Assembly: GCA_934539585.1 (NCBI GenBank)
Contig: CAKTCT010000007.1
Span: forward strand, 27,310 to 91,309
Reading direction: 5' to 3'
DNA length: 64,000 bases
DNA from: an uncultured Oscillospiraceae bacterium
GTDB taxonomy: Bacteria > Bacillota > Clostridia > Oscillospirales > Ruminococcaceae
Of this stretch, positions 42,764-50,669 are shown piece by piece. The notes beneath the pieces were generated by a model, which saw nothing but the letters and a program-made list of their open reading frames with translations, had not been told where the DNA came from and searched no databases. The first letter of the stretch is position 1. Every line of letters begins with the position of its first letter. A program made the translations under genes and the position numbers.

Positions 42764-43438
42764 ATGAAGCCAATCGGAATTATCGGGGCCATGGGCCTTG
42801 AGGTGGAGCTGCTCCGGGACCGGATGGAGGACCGCGTTGAGACGGTGGCCGCCCAGCGGCATTTTTACGCCGGGAAGCTGGGCGGGGTTGACGCTGTGGT
42901 GGTCTGCTCCGGCATCGGAAAGGTCAACGCGGCGCTGACCGCTCAGATTCTCATCGACCGCTTTGACGTAAGCGCCGTGATCAACACCGGCATCGCCGGG
43001 GGGACCCATCCCGGCATCAGGGTCCGGGACGTGGTGATTTCCGACTGCGCGGCGTACCACGACATGGACCCCCGCATCCTGGCCCTGTCGCCGCCCAATC
43101 TGCGGGAGTTTCCGGCGGACCCGGAGCTGGTCCGCAAGGCGGAGGCCGCCTGTCAGGGGAAGGTCCACTGCCAGGTGGGGCGGATCGCTACCGGCGATCA
43201 GTTCATCTCCGACAGCGGGGTGAAGGCGGACATCGTCTCCCGGCTGGACCCCAGCTGCGTGGAAATGGAGGGCGGCGCCGTGGCCCACGCCTGTGCGGCC
43301 AACGGGGTGCCTTTTGTGATCATCCGTTGCATCTCCGACAACGCCGACGACGAGGCGGAGATGACCTACGACGTCTTTGAGAAGCTGGCGGCGGACGACG
43401 CGGCGGAGATCGTCACCGATATGCTGAAAAACTGGTAA
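42764..43438 (+). CDS. mtnN: 5'-methylthioadenosine/S-adenosylhomocysteine nucleosidase
   Basis: Cleaves adenine from MTA and SAH in methyl recycling. It is 224 residues. The opening is KPIGIIGAMGLEVELLRDRM. The ribose/adenine site has NTGIAGGTHPGI and CVEMEGGAVAHA, and the catalytic Asp lies in RCISDNADD. The start at 42764 follows AAAAGGACGGG. It ends the long housekeeping run, with a terminator after it. Confidence 0.95.
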   Translation: MKPIGIIGAMGLEVELLRDRMEDRVETVAAQRHFYAGKLGGVDAVVVCSGIGKVNAALTAQILIDRFDVSAVINTGIAGGTHPGIRVRDVVISDCAAYHDMDPRILALSPPNLREFPADPELVRKAEAACQGKVHCQVGRIATGDQFISDSGVKADIVSRLDPSCVEMEGGAVAHACAANGVPFVIIRCISDNADDEAEMTYDVFEKLAADDAAEIVTDMLKNW

Positions 43439-43443
43439 CGCAA

Positions 43444-43484
43444 ACCCCGGACGAACCGGTCAGGGCTCGTCCGGGGTGTTTTTT
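43444..43484 (+). terminator. Intrinsic terminator after mtnN
   Basis: ACCCCGGACGA / TCGTCCGGGGT, 11 base pairs with a 12-base loop, then GTTTTTT. Confidence 0.9.
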
Positions 43485-43489
43485 GGAAC

Positions 43490-43529
43490 AGAAAACCGCC
43501 CGGTCTCCAGGATAGGGGACCGGGCGGTT
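43490..43529 (-). terminator. Terminator after tsf (also readable forward)
   Basis: AACCGCCCGGTC / GACCGGGCGGTT, a 12-base stem with a 12-base loop. On the minus strand it is followed by TTTTCTG, and on the plus strand by GGATTTTTT. Confidence 0.85.
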
Positions 43530-43540
43530 GGATTTTTTGC

Positions 43541-44446
43541 TTATTTCACCATGCTGGCGACTTCGTCGGCAAAGTTGTCGGCACGTTTTTCCATGCCTTC
43601 GCCTTTTTCAAAGCGGACAAACTCCACGACTTCGATCTTGCCGCCCAGCTCTTTGGCGGTGTTGGCAACGTACTGGGCAACGGTGACATCCTCATCCTTG
43701 ACGAAGGGCTGCTCCAGCAGGCAGTTCTCTTTGTAGTACTTGGAGATCCGGCCGTTGACCATCTTCTCGGCGATGGCGGCGGGCTTGCCTTCGTTGATGG
43801 CCTGGGCTTTGAGGATTTCTTTCTCTTTCTCCAGAACGTCGGCGGGGACTTCGTCTTTCTTCAGGTACAGGGGAGTGGCGGCTGCGATCTGCATGGCCAC
43901 GTCCTTGGCGCAGACGGCGAAGCCTTCTTTGTCGGCGCAGTCGGTGTCAAATTTCACCATGACGCCGATCTTGCCGCCGCCATGGACATAGGAGAACAGG
44001 TCGCCTTCCAGACGGACGAAGCGGCGGATGTTCATGTTCTCGCCGATGGTCAGGATTTTATCCCGGAGCGCTTCGGCAACGGTGAACTCGGTGCCTTCGC
44101 AGTGCATGTCGCTGAGAGCGGCCACGTCGACGGGGTTGTTCTTGATGATGGTCTTGGCAACGTCGTTGACGAACTCGACGAAAGAGGCGTTCTTCGCAAC
44201 GAAGTCGGTCTCGGCGTTGACTTCCAGGACGACGCCGACTTTGCCTTCCACGACAGAGACGACCAGGCCCTCGGCGGCGATGCGGCCAGCCTTCTTCTCA
44301 GCGGCGGCCAGACCTTTTTCCCGCAGGAATTCGATTGCTTTTTCCATATCGCCATCGGCTTCGGTCAGGGCCTTTTTGCAGTCCATCATGCCGCAGTTGG
44401 TCCGTTCCCGCAGATTTTTTACATCAGCAGCAGTAAAAGATGCCAT
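43541..44446 (-). CDS. tsf: Elongation factor Ts
   Basis: Nucleotide exchange factor for EF-Tu. It is 301 residues. Motifs are LRERTNCGMMDCKKALTEAD near residue 15, AEGLVVSVVEGKVGVVLEVN and the contact segment ETDFVAKN near 80. It follows rpsB on the minus strand through a hairpin. AGGAGGAAG precedes the ATG. Confidence 0.97.
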   Translation of the reverse strand: MASFTAADVKNLRERTNCGMMDCKKALTEADGDMEKAIEFLREKGLAAAEKKAGRIAAEGLVVSVVEGKVGVVLEVNAETDFVAKNASFVEFVNDVAKTIIKNNPVDVAALSDMHCEGTEFTVAEALRDKILTIGENMNIRRFVRLEGDLFSYVHGGGKIGVMVKFDTDCADKEGFAVCAKDVAMQIAAATPLYLKKDEVPADVLEKEKEILKAQAINEGKPAAIAEKMVNGRISKYYKENCLLEQPFVKDEDVTVAQYVANTAKELGGKIEVVEFVRFEKGEGMEKRADNFADEVASMVK

Positions 44447-44469
44447 TTTTTCTTCCTCCTAAAATTCCC

Positions 44470-44502
44470 AAAATGCCCGAGTACAATGGGCTCGGGCATT
44501 TT
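44470..44502 (-). terminator. Hairpin between rpsB and tsf (attenuator)
   Basis: AAAATGCCCGAG / CTCGGGCATTTT, a perfect 12-base stem with a 9-base loop, 21 bases after the rpsB stop on the minus strand. The T run is inside the stem end, so partial read-through into tsf is expected. Confidence 0.7.
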
Positions 44503-44523
44503 GTCAGTTCGTTATTGCGCCGA

Positions 44524-45261
44524 TTATTCGGCAGAAGCCTCGTCGGCCGCTTCCTCAGCGGGTTCTTCGACGACGTCGTTGCCCTGTTTGCCTTCCAGAA
44601 CGGCGTTGGCCATGGTGCCGGCGATAAGCTTCACAGCACGGATCGCGTCGTCGTTGCCGGGGATGACATAGTCCACTTCGTCAGGATCGCAGTTGGTGTC
44701 CACGATGGCGACGATCGGGATGCCCAGCTTTCTGGCTTCGGAAACTGCGATTTTTTCCTTCTTGGGGTCAACGATAAAGAGGGCGGCGGGGAGCTCGGAC
44801 ATGTTCTTGATGCCGCCGATGAATTTTTCCAGCTTCTCGATCTCGAGTTTCAGCTTGACGACTTCTTTCTTGGGGAGCAGCTCGAAGGTGCCGTCCTCCT
44901 CCATCTTCCGGAGCTGAGCAAGACGCTCGATGCGGCGACGGATGGTCTTGAAGTTGGTGAGCATACCGCCCAGCCAACGGGCGTTGACATAGTGCATGCC
45001 GCAGCGCTCGGCTTCTTCCTTCACGGAATCACCGGCCTGTTTCTTGGTGCCGACAAAGAGGATCTCGCCGCCGTTGGCCGCGGTGTCGCGGACGAACATG
45101 TAGGCTTCTTCCAGCTTCTTCACGGTCTTCTGCAGATCGATGATGTAGATGCCGTTTCTCTCGGTGAAAATGTAGGGCGCCATTTTGGGGTTCCATCTTC
45201 TGGTCTGGTGGCCGAAGTGCACGCCGGCTTCCAGAAGCTGCTTCATGGATACAACTGCCAT
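44524..45261 (-). CDS. rpsB: 30S ribosomal protein S2
   Basis: 245 residues: MKQLLEAGVHFGHQTRRWNP near the N-terminus, the S2 signature MLTNFKTIRRRIERL, and PIVAIVDTNCDPDEVDYVIP. A Glu/Ala-rich tail ends the protein. AGGAGGT lies 10 bases before the ATG at 45261; an internal ATG five codons later is an alternative. It has its own promoter and a leader of roughly 125 bases. Confidence 0.97.
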   Translation of the reverse strand: MAVVSMKQLLEAGVHFGHQTRRWNPKMAPYIFTERNGIYIIDLQKTVKKLEEAYMFVRDTAANGGEILFVGTKKQAGDSVKEEAERCGMHYVNARWLGGMLTNFKTIRRRIERLAQLRKMEEDGTFELLPKKEVVKLKLEIEKLEKFIGGIKNMSELPAALFIVDPKKEKIAVSEARKLGIPIVAIVDTNCDPDEVDYVIPGNDDAIRAVKLIAGTMANAVLEGKQGNDVVEEPAEEAADEASAE

Positions 45262-45393
45262 AGTAGGGGTACCTCCTAAAAAATTTGGTTTGTTGGACTC
45301 CCGGGGGGGAATCCACCTCCGCACAGATTCCGGCGCGACTGACACAGTTCAGCACCATGCGCGGAAACACCGTGCGTGCGTAATGCGTAGTAT

Positions 45394-45422
45394 ATTATAG
45401 CATATCCGGTCTGTTTTTGCAA
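45394..45422 (-). promoter_or_regulatory. Sigma-A promoter for rpsB-tsf
   Basis: On the minus strand TTGCAA, a 17-base spacer and a perfect TATAAT. The leader to rpsB is about 125 bases and could hold a ribosomal autoregulatory structure, but I could not identify one. Confidence 0.8.
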
Positions 45423-45455
45423 TAGTTTTACAAAAAATTCACAATTAAAATTGGG

Positions 45456-46217
45456 TCACTGGGCCTGGATCAGGTCGGACATGGCGTAGAGCCGGGCCTC
45501 CCGGCAGCCGGAGAGGAAAACGGCGGCGTTCAGGGCACCTACGGCGAAGATTTCCCGGGACATGGCGGTGTGGGTCAGGGTGACGATCTCGTCCCGGCCG
45601 GCGAAGATGATCTCGTGCTCGCCGACAATGGTGCCGCCTCGGACGGAGTGGATGCCGATCTCGTTTTTGTCCCGTTTTTTCCGGACGGAATGGCGGTCGT
45701 AGACGTAGACGTCCCGGTTGTCCAGGGTCTCGTTGATGACGTCGGCCAGCATCAGGGCGGTGCCGCTGGGGGCGTCCACCTTGCGGTTGTGATGCTTTTC
45801 CACGATCTCGATGTCGAACTGGTCCCCAAGGACCGCCGTGGCCTTTCTGGCCAGCTCCGCCAGAAGGTTCACGCCCAGGGACATATTAAAGGTAAAGAAA
45901 ACGGGGATTTCCTTGGCGGCTTCGTGGATGCGGGCAATCTGGGCCTCGCTGTAACCGGTGGTGGCGATGACCAGGGGCGTTTTCCGGGTCAGGGCGTATT
46001 CCAGCAGCCCGTCCAGGGAGTTGGGGTGGGAGAAGTCCACAATGACGTCCACGTCCTCCTTGCAGTCGGCGGGGGAGGCGTAGACGGGGAAGTCCCGGGG
46101 GTCCGAAGTGTCCAGGTCGATTCCGGCGGCGATGCGGCAGTCGGTTCGGGTCCGGGTGCATTCCTCGATGACCCGGCCCATTTTTCCCTGGCAGCCGCAG
46201 AGCATGATATTCAGCAT
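45456..46217 (-). CDS. dapB: 4-hydroxy-tetrahydrodipicolinate reductase
   Basis: Reduces HTPA to tetrahydrodipicolinate in lysine and diaminopimelate synthesis. It is 253 residues. The NAD(P) site is NIMLCGCQGKMGRVIEE and the catalytic signature is EIVEKHHNRKVDAPSGTAL. It is last gene of asd-dapA-dapB and lies behind a terminator-like hairpin after dapA. Only a weak AT-rich hairpin follows. Confidence 0.97.
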   Translation of the reverse strand: MLNIMLCGCQGKMGRVIEECTRTRTDCRIAAGIDLDTSDPRDFPVYASPADCKEDVDVIVDFSHPNSLDGLLEYALTRKTPLVIATTGYSEAQIARIHEAAKEIPVFFTFNMSLGVNLLAELARKATAVLGDQFDIEIVEKHHNRKVDAPSGTALMLADVINETLDNRDVYVYDRHSVRKKRDKNEIGIHSVRGGTIVGEHEIIFAGRDEIVTLTHTAMSREIFAVGALNAAVFLSGCREARLYAMSDLIQAQ

Positions 46218-46244
46218 AAGCTACTTCCTTTCCTTAAACGTCCG

Positions 46245-46278
46245 AAAAAACGCGGGACGGACCGGAATCCGCCCCGCG
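46245..46278 (-). terminator. Intrinsic terminator between dapA and dapB
   Basis: On the minus strand CGCGGGGCGGA / TCCGTCCCGCG, an 11-base stem (one G:U) with a 6-base loop, followed by six Ts. dapB must rely on read-through or an unseen promoter. Confidence 0.8.
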
Positions 46279-46285
46279 TGGGTGA

Positions 46286-47176
46286 TTATTTCAGCAAGCC
46301 GTGGTTCTTCATGGCGGCGATGAGGACCGCCCGGTCGCCGTCGCTCATGGGGTAGAGGGGCATCCGGCAGGGACCGGCGGCAAAGCCCATCAGGTTCATG
46401 GCTTCCTTGACGGGGATGGGGTTCACGTCGATGAACAGGGCGTGGATCAGGTCCATGTACTCCAGCTGGAGCCGGGTGCTTTCCGCCACATTGCCGTCAA
46501 AATAAAGCTGGCAGATGTCGTGGGTCAGCTTGGGGGCCACGTGGGAGAGGACGGAGATCACGCCGATGCCGCCCAGGGACAGGATGGGCAGAATCTGGTC
46601 GTCGTTGCCGGAATAAAGGTCCAGGTCGTCGCCGCAGAGATACTTGGTCTCCGCGATTCTGGAGATGTTCCCGGAGGCTTCCTTCACCGCCACGATGTTG
46701 GGGTGCCTGGAGAGCTCCTTGAAGGTCTGGGGGGCGATGGTGACGCCGGTGCGGCTGGGGATGTGGTAGAGGATCACCGGCAGGTCCGTGGCGTCGGCGA
46801 TCTGGTTGTAGTGGGCGATAAGGCCCCGCTGGGAGGTTTTATTGTAATAGGGCGTGACCACCAGCAGGCCGTCCACGCCGACCTGTTTGGATTCCTTGGC
46901 CAGGTTCACCGCGTAGGCGGTGTCGTTGGAGCCTGCTCCGGCGACCACAGGGACCCGGCCCGCCACCCGCTCCTTGGCGAAGGCGATGGCGTTCAGGTGC
47001 TCCTCATCGGTCATGGTGGAGGATTCTCCGGTGGTGCCGCAGACGATGATGGCGTCGGTGGAATTTTCCACCTGCCAGTCGATGAGGCGGCCGAACTCCT
47101 CCCAGTTGATGCTCCCGTCGGGGTGCATGGGGGTGAGGATGGCGATGCCCGCGCCGGTAAAGATTCTCTTTTTCAA
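46286..47176 (-). CDS. dapA: 4-hydroxy-tetrahydrodipicolinate synthase
   Basis: Condenses pyruvate with aspartate semialdehyde. It is 296 residues. The substrate loop is VCGTTGESSTMTDEEH near 46, the Tyr segment is VVTPYYNKTSQRG near 135, and the Schiff-base Lys lies in NIVAVKEASGN near 163. Normal length. It is downstream of asd by 27 bases. Confidence 0.97.
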   Translation of the reverse strand: MKKRIFTGAGIAILTPMHPDGSINWEEFGRLIDWQVENSTDAIIVCGTTGESSTMTDEEHLNAIAFAKERVAGRVPVVAGAGSNDTAYAVNLAKESKQVGVDGLLVVTPYYNKTSQRGLIAHYNQIADATDLPVILYHIPSRTGVTIAPQTFKELSRHPNIVAVKEASGNISRIAETKYLCGDDLDLYSGNDDQILPILSLGGIGVISVLSHVAPKLTHDICQLYFDGNVAESTRLQLEYMDLIHALFIDVNPIPVKEAMNLMGFAAGPCRMPLYPMSDGDRAVLIAAMKNHGLLK

Positions 47177-47203
47177 AATAAACCCCTCCTAAAATCCAAA
47201 ATC

Positions 47204-48286
47204 TCAGTCGAAATAGCCCTTGGCCGCCAGAAGCTCTGCCATGAGGACCGCGCCGCCGGCAGCGCCCCGCAGGGTGTTGTGGGAAAGGCAGACGAACTTG
47301 ATGTCATACTGACTGTCGGGACGGAGACGGCCGATGGAGACGGCCATGCCGTTTTCCAGGTTCCGGTCCAGCTTGGCCTGGGGACGGTCGTTTTCCTCAA
47401 AGTAGTGGAGGAACTGCCTGGGGGCGGAGGGCAGCGCCAGGCGCTGGGCTTCTCCTTCAAATTCTGCCCAGATTTTCTTCACTTTATCCAGGTCCGGCTT
47501 CTTTTCAAAGGAAGCGAAGACTGCGGCAGTGTGGCCGTCGCTGACCGGCACCCGGAGGCACTGGGTGGTGATGGAGGGGCTGGTTGCGTTGACGATATGG
47601 CCGTTTTCCACCTTGCCCCAGAGCTTCAGAGGCTCCAGCTCGCTCTTTTCTTCCTCGCCGCCGATGTAGGGGATGACGTTGTCCACGATGTCGGGGAAGG
47701 TCTCAAAGGTCTTGCCCGCGCCGGAGATGGCCTGGTAGGTGCAGGCCAGGACCTTGGTCAGGCCGTAGCGGTCCTTCAGGGGGTGGAGGGCCGGGACGTA
47801 GCTCTGGAGGGAGCAGTTGGATTTGACGGCGATAAAGCCCCGCCTGGTGCCCAGGCGCTTCCGCTGGGACTCGATGACGGCGATGTGGTCGGGGTTCAGC
47901 TCCGGGACCACCATGGGGACGTCGTCCATGCCGCGGTTGGCGGAGTTGTTGGAGACCACGGGGATTTCCGCTTTGGCGTAGGCTTCTTCCAGGGCCTTGG
48001 TTTCCGCCTTGCTCATGTTGACGGCGCAGAAGACGAAGTCCACCCGCTCCTTCATCTTTTCGATGTCCTCCTCGGCGTTTAAGAGGACCATATCCGCCAT
48101 GGCCGCGGGAATCGGGGTTTTCATGACCCAACGGCTGCCCAGAGCCTCGGTATAGGTCTTTCCGGCGCTTCTGCCGGAAGCCGCCAGAGCCGTCACCTGG
48201 AACCAGGGGTGGTTTTCCAGCAGCGTCGCGAAACGCTGGCCTACCATGCCCGTTGCGCCGATGATCCCAACACGATACGTTTTCAT
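47204..48286 (-). CDS. asd: Aspartate-semialdehyde dehydrogenase (archaeal/fungal-type)
   Basis: Reduces aspartyl phosphate to the semialdehyde. It is 360 residues. The NADP site is VGIIGATGMVGQRFATLL and the catalytic Cys lies in AVKSNCSLQSYVPALHPL near 155. The sequence is the longer branch of the family (found in archaea, fungi and clostridia) rather than the enteric form. First gene of a lysine-riboswitch operon; GGATG lies before the ATG. Confidence 0.95.
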   Translation of the reverse strand: MKTYRVGIIGATGMVGQRFATLLENHPWFQVTALAASGRSAGKTYTEALGSRWVMKTPIPAAMADMVLLNAEEDIEKMKERVDFVFCAVNMSKAETKALEEAYAKAEIPVVSNNSANRGMDDVPMVVPELNPDHIAVIESQRKRLGTRRGFIAVKSNCSLQSYVPALHPLKDRYGLTKVLACTYQAISGAGKTFETFPDIVDNVIPYIGGEEEKSELEPLKLWGKVENGHIVNATSPSITTQCLRVPVSDGHTAAVFASFEKKPDLDKVKKIWAEFEGEAQRLALPSAPRQFLHYFEENDRPQAKLDRNLENGMAVSIGRLRPDSQYDIKFVCLSHNTLRGAAGGAVLMAELLAAKGYFD

Positions 48287-48378
48287 GTGATACCCATCCT
48301 TTTGTCATCGTACCGGCCCGGATTTCCGGGTCCGGCCTCTATTTTCCAGTGTATGAGGCGTTTTCATGGAATAGTATG

Positions 48379-48403
48379 AAAAAAACCGGTTGAAAACCGG
48401 CTC
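48379..48403 (-). terminator. Riboswitch-controlled terminator of the asd-dapA-dapB leader
   Basis: On the minus strand GCCGGTT / AACCGG with a TTC loop, then seven Ts. It lies about 60 bases beyond the lysine aptamer and 95 bases before asd. A second GC-rich hairpin lies between it and asd (about 48320-48345). Confidence 0.8.
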
Positions 48404-48459
48404 ATCATGGATTATAATAGATACTGCGTCCCGGATGCGTCCGCAGAAAATCCGCAGGC

Positions 48460-48640
48460 CGTACCCATCGTCAGCGCTCCATCACACCCGTGATGACAGC
48501 CCTACGCTTCTTCAGCGCAAGGCCAGGCGGACCCACCCCGGGGGATCCCCTTCGGCGGCTTTCCCTTTGGGCTGTGTTCTGCGGTTTCGGGAAACCTCCG
48601 ACAGCTTACTCTTAAAACCCGCTCCTCTGACCGGAATGAT
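48460..48640 (-). ncRNA. Lysine riboswitch (L box)
   Basis: On the minus strand the leader contains conserved L-box blocks in order: TCAGAGGAGCGGG, then TTTTAAGAGTAAG, then GGGAAAGCCGCCGAAGG, then CGCTGAAGAAGCG, and a closing ACTGACGATGG-like strand. The order and spacing match the five-way junction aptamer. Placement between a promoter and a terminator upstream of asd-dapA-dapB predicts that lysine causes premature termination. Confidence 0.9.
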
Positions 48641-48656
48641 TAAATTGTTTAAGACT

Positions 48657-48685
48657 ATCATACCATTTTGGCCCCCGGGTGTCAA
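48657..48685 (-). promoter_or_regulatory. Sigma-A promoter of the asd-dapA-dapB leader
   Basis: On the minus strand a consensus TTGACA, a 17-base spacer and TATGAT, just upstream of the lysine aptamer. Confidence 0.82.
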
Positions 48686-48811
48686 TCGGTTTTTGAAAAG
48701 ATTCCGCAATTTCCCGGGAAATTCCGAGGACGGACCCTTTTGCTGGGAACGGGCGCGGCGCGCCCTCTCCAAATATATGCCGTTGTTTCACGGCAGAACG
48801 GATGAAGAACC

Positions 48812-49846
48812 ATGGATCTCATGAAAAAAAGCGACTACTTCTTCGAGCTCCCCCAGGAGCTCATCGCCCAGACCCCGGTGGAGCCCCGGGATTCCTCCCG
48901 GCTCATGTGCCTGGACCGGGAGACCGGCGCCATTTCCCACCACCATTTCCACGACCTGACCAAGCTCCTGCGGAAGGGGGACCTGCTGGTGGTCAACGAT
49001 TCCCGGGTGCTCCCGGCCCGCATCTACGGCGTCAAGGAGGACACCGGCGCCAACATGGAGTTCCTCCTCCTGGAGCAGAAGGAAAATAACCGCTGGGAGG
49101 TCCTGGTGAAGCCCGGCCGCCGGGCCAAGGTGGGCTCCCGGTTCGTCTTCGGCGATGGGCTGCTCAGGGCCACGGTGCTGGAGGTGGTGGAGGGCGGGAA
49201 CCGCCTGGTGGAATTTGAGTGCGAGGACAACATTTTCAGCGTCCTGGACCAGATCGGCCAGATGCCGCTGCCCCCGTATATCACCGAAAAGCTCCAGGAC
49301 AAGGAGCGGTACCAGACGGTTTATTCCAACGAGGTGGGGTCCGCTGCGGCCCCCACCGCCGGGCTCCACTTCACCAAGGAGCTCATGGCCCAGCTGGAGG
49401 AGATGGGCGTCCGCATCGCCAGAGTCACCCTCCACGTGGGGCTGGGGACCTTCCGGCCGGTGAAGGAGGAGAACATCCTGGAGCACAAGATGCACTCCGA
49501 GCACTACCATCTGCCCAAGGAGACGGCGGACCTGATCAACGAGACCAAGCGGTCCGGGGGCCGGGTCATCGCCGTAGGGACCACAAGCTGCCGCACCCTG
49601 GAAAGCGTGGCCACCTTCTGCGGCGAGATCCGGGAAGCCGAGGGCTGGACCAACATTTTCATCTATCCCTCCTACGAATTCAAGGTCCTGGACGGGCTGA
49701 TCACCAATTTCCATCTGCCGGAGAGCACGCTGATCATGCTGGTCGCCGCCTTTGCGGGGTATGAGCACGTGATGAACGCCTATCGGGTGGCGGTTGAGGA
49801 GAAGTATCGGTTTTTCAGCTTTGGGGATGCGATGTTCCTGTCTTGA
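48812..49846 (+). CDS. queA: S-adenosylmethionine:tRNA ribosyltransferase-isomerase
   Basis: Transfers the ribosyl of SAM to preQ1 at tRNA position 34, giving epoxyqueuosine. It is 344 residues. Family segments are YFFELPQELIAQTPVEPRDS, DLLVVNDSRVLPARIYG and TAGLHFTKEL near 180. VTLHVGLGTFRPV, GTTSCRTLE and TNFHLPESTLIMLVAAF follow. The start at 48812 has only a weak ribosome-binding site; an ATG three codons later also fits. tgt, its usual neighbour, is 5 kb downstream. Confidence 0.96.
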   Translation: MDLMKKSDYFFELPQELIAQTPVEPRDSSRLMCLDRETGAISHHHFHDLTKLLRKGDLLVVNDSRVLPARIYGVKEDTGANMEFLLLEQKENNRWEVLVKPGRRAKVGSRFVFGDGLLRATVLEVVEGGNRLVEFECEDNIFSVLDQIGQMPLPPYITEKLQDKERYQTVYSNEVGSAAAPTAGLHFTKELMAQLEEMGVRIARVTLHVGLGTFRPVKEENILEHKMHSEHYHLPKETADLINETKRSGGRVIAVGTTSCRTLESVATFCGEIREAEGWTNIFIYPSYEFKVLDGLITNFHLPESTLIMLVAAFAGYEHVMNAYRVAVEEKYRFFSFGDAMFLS

Positions 49847-49901
49847 TTGCTGCTGTTTCTGTTGGTTATGGAAGAAATCTAATAGAACGTATGTGTGTTT
49901 C

Positions 49902-49930
49902 TTGATTTCTTCATAAAATCGGCGTATAAT
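49902..49930 (+). promoter_or_regulatory. Sigma-A promoter of the toxin-antitoxin pair
   Basis: TTGATT, a 17-base spacer and a perfect TATAAT, about 20 bases before the antitoxin ATG's ribosome-binding site. Confidence 0.78.
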
Positions 49931-49951
49931 AAAGGCAAAGGAGATGATTTT

Positions 49952-50227
49952 ATGGCAAAGGTTCCCACCACGCTTTCCATTGACGCAGACGTGAAGGCCA
50001 AGGTCCAGGCGCTTTATGCGGAGCTGGGGCTGGATTTGTCCACGGCGGTCAACATGTTTTTCCGCCAATGCCTTTATGAAAACGGGATTCCCTTTGAGGT
50101 GGCGCTTCCCAGGGCGTCTCGCCGTGGAAAGGCTGCCGTTGAGATGGCGGACGATGAAAAAATCGACCGCGCAGCCCAGAGGATTTTAAAGGAACACAAG
50201 GCGGCTTTTGAGGAGCTGGCGAAATGA
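49952..50227 (+). CDS. RelB/DinJ-family antitoxin
   Basis: 91 residues. The N-terminal ribbon-helix-helix segment TTLSIDADVKAKVQALYAEL and LDLSTAVNMFFRQCLYENG are typical of RelB/DinJ and should bind its own promoter. The C-terminal charged helix (EMADDEKIDRAAQRIL) would wrap the toxin. AAAGGAGATG precedes the ATG. The stop overlaps the toxin start (ATGA), the usual toxin-antitoxin coupling. Confidence 0.88.
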   Translation: MAKVPTTLSIDADVKAKVQALYAELGLDLSTAVNMFFRQCLYENGIPFEVALPRASRRGKAAVEMADDEKIDRAAQRILKEHKAAFEELAK

Positions 50228-50604
50228 TCCGGCTCTCCAAGGAAAAGGTGCTGCTGCTTCATCGTCTGCTGATTGAGAGCACCGGCGGAAGTCTGGGCCT
50301 GCGGGATGAAGCACTGCTGGAATCTGCTTTGGAAAGTGCTTTTTCCGGCTTCGGCGACCGGGAATTTTATCCGACGAAGGAGGAAAAAGGCGCTCGTCTT
50401 GGCTATTGTCTGATTTCCAACCACGCTTTTGTGGACGGAAACAAGCGAATCGGGATTTATGTAATGCTGACCTTTTTGGAGGTGAATGGAATCCCGCTGA
50501 CGTGTACTGACGATGAGCTGGTTCAGATCGGCCTGGCTTTGGCAGATGGCTCCATGACCTATGGGGAATTGCTGGAGTGGGTCATAGCCCATAAAAAGCG
50601 ATAG
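50224..50604 (+). CDS. Doc/Fic-family toxin
   Basis: 126 residues. The Doc/Fic active loop is NHAFVDGNKRIGIYVML (HxFxDGNKR) near residue 72, and the N-terminus shows LRDEALLESALES as in death-on-curing proteins. By family knowledge Doc phosphorylates EF-Tu and stops translation. All motif residues are present, so it is probably active. The partner is RelB-like rather than Phd-like. A strong terminator follows. Confidence 0.88.
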   Translation: MIRLSKEKVLLLHRLLIESTGGSLGLRDEALLESALESAFSGFGDREFYPTKEEKGARLGYCLISNHAFVDGNKRIGIYVMLTFLEVNGIPLTCTDDELVQIGLALADGSMTYGELLEWVIAHKKR

Positions 50605-50612
50605 AAAAGAAC

Positions 50613-50649
50613 ACCCGCCCGCCGCAGCTTCGGACTGCGGCGGGCGGGT
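50613..50649. terminator. Bidirectional terminator between toxin and solute-binding protein gene
   Basis: ACCCGCCCGCCGCAG and its complement form a 15-base perfect stem with a 7-base loop. It separates two converging units. T-rich flanks are short. Confidence 0.75.
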
Positions 50650-50669
50650 TCGTTATGCCGGGAAATCTC

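Noticed and set aside
45262..45393. Known ribosomal-protein leader structure before rpsB
   Set aside because: The leader is long enough, but I could not match it to a described S2-binding motif.
46301..48082. Long plus-strand frame opposite dapA and asd
   Set aside because: Shadow of conserved genes; no ribosome-binding site and no family motifs.
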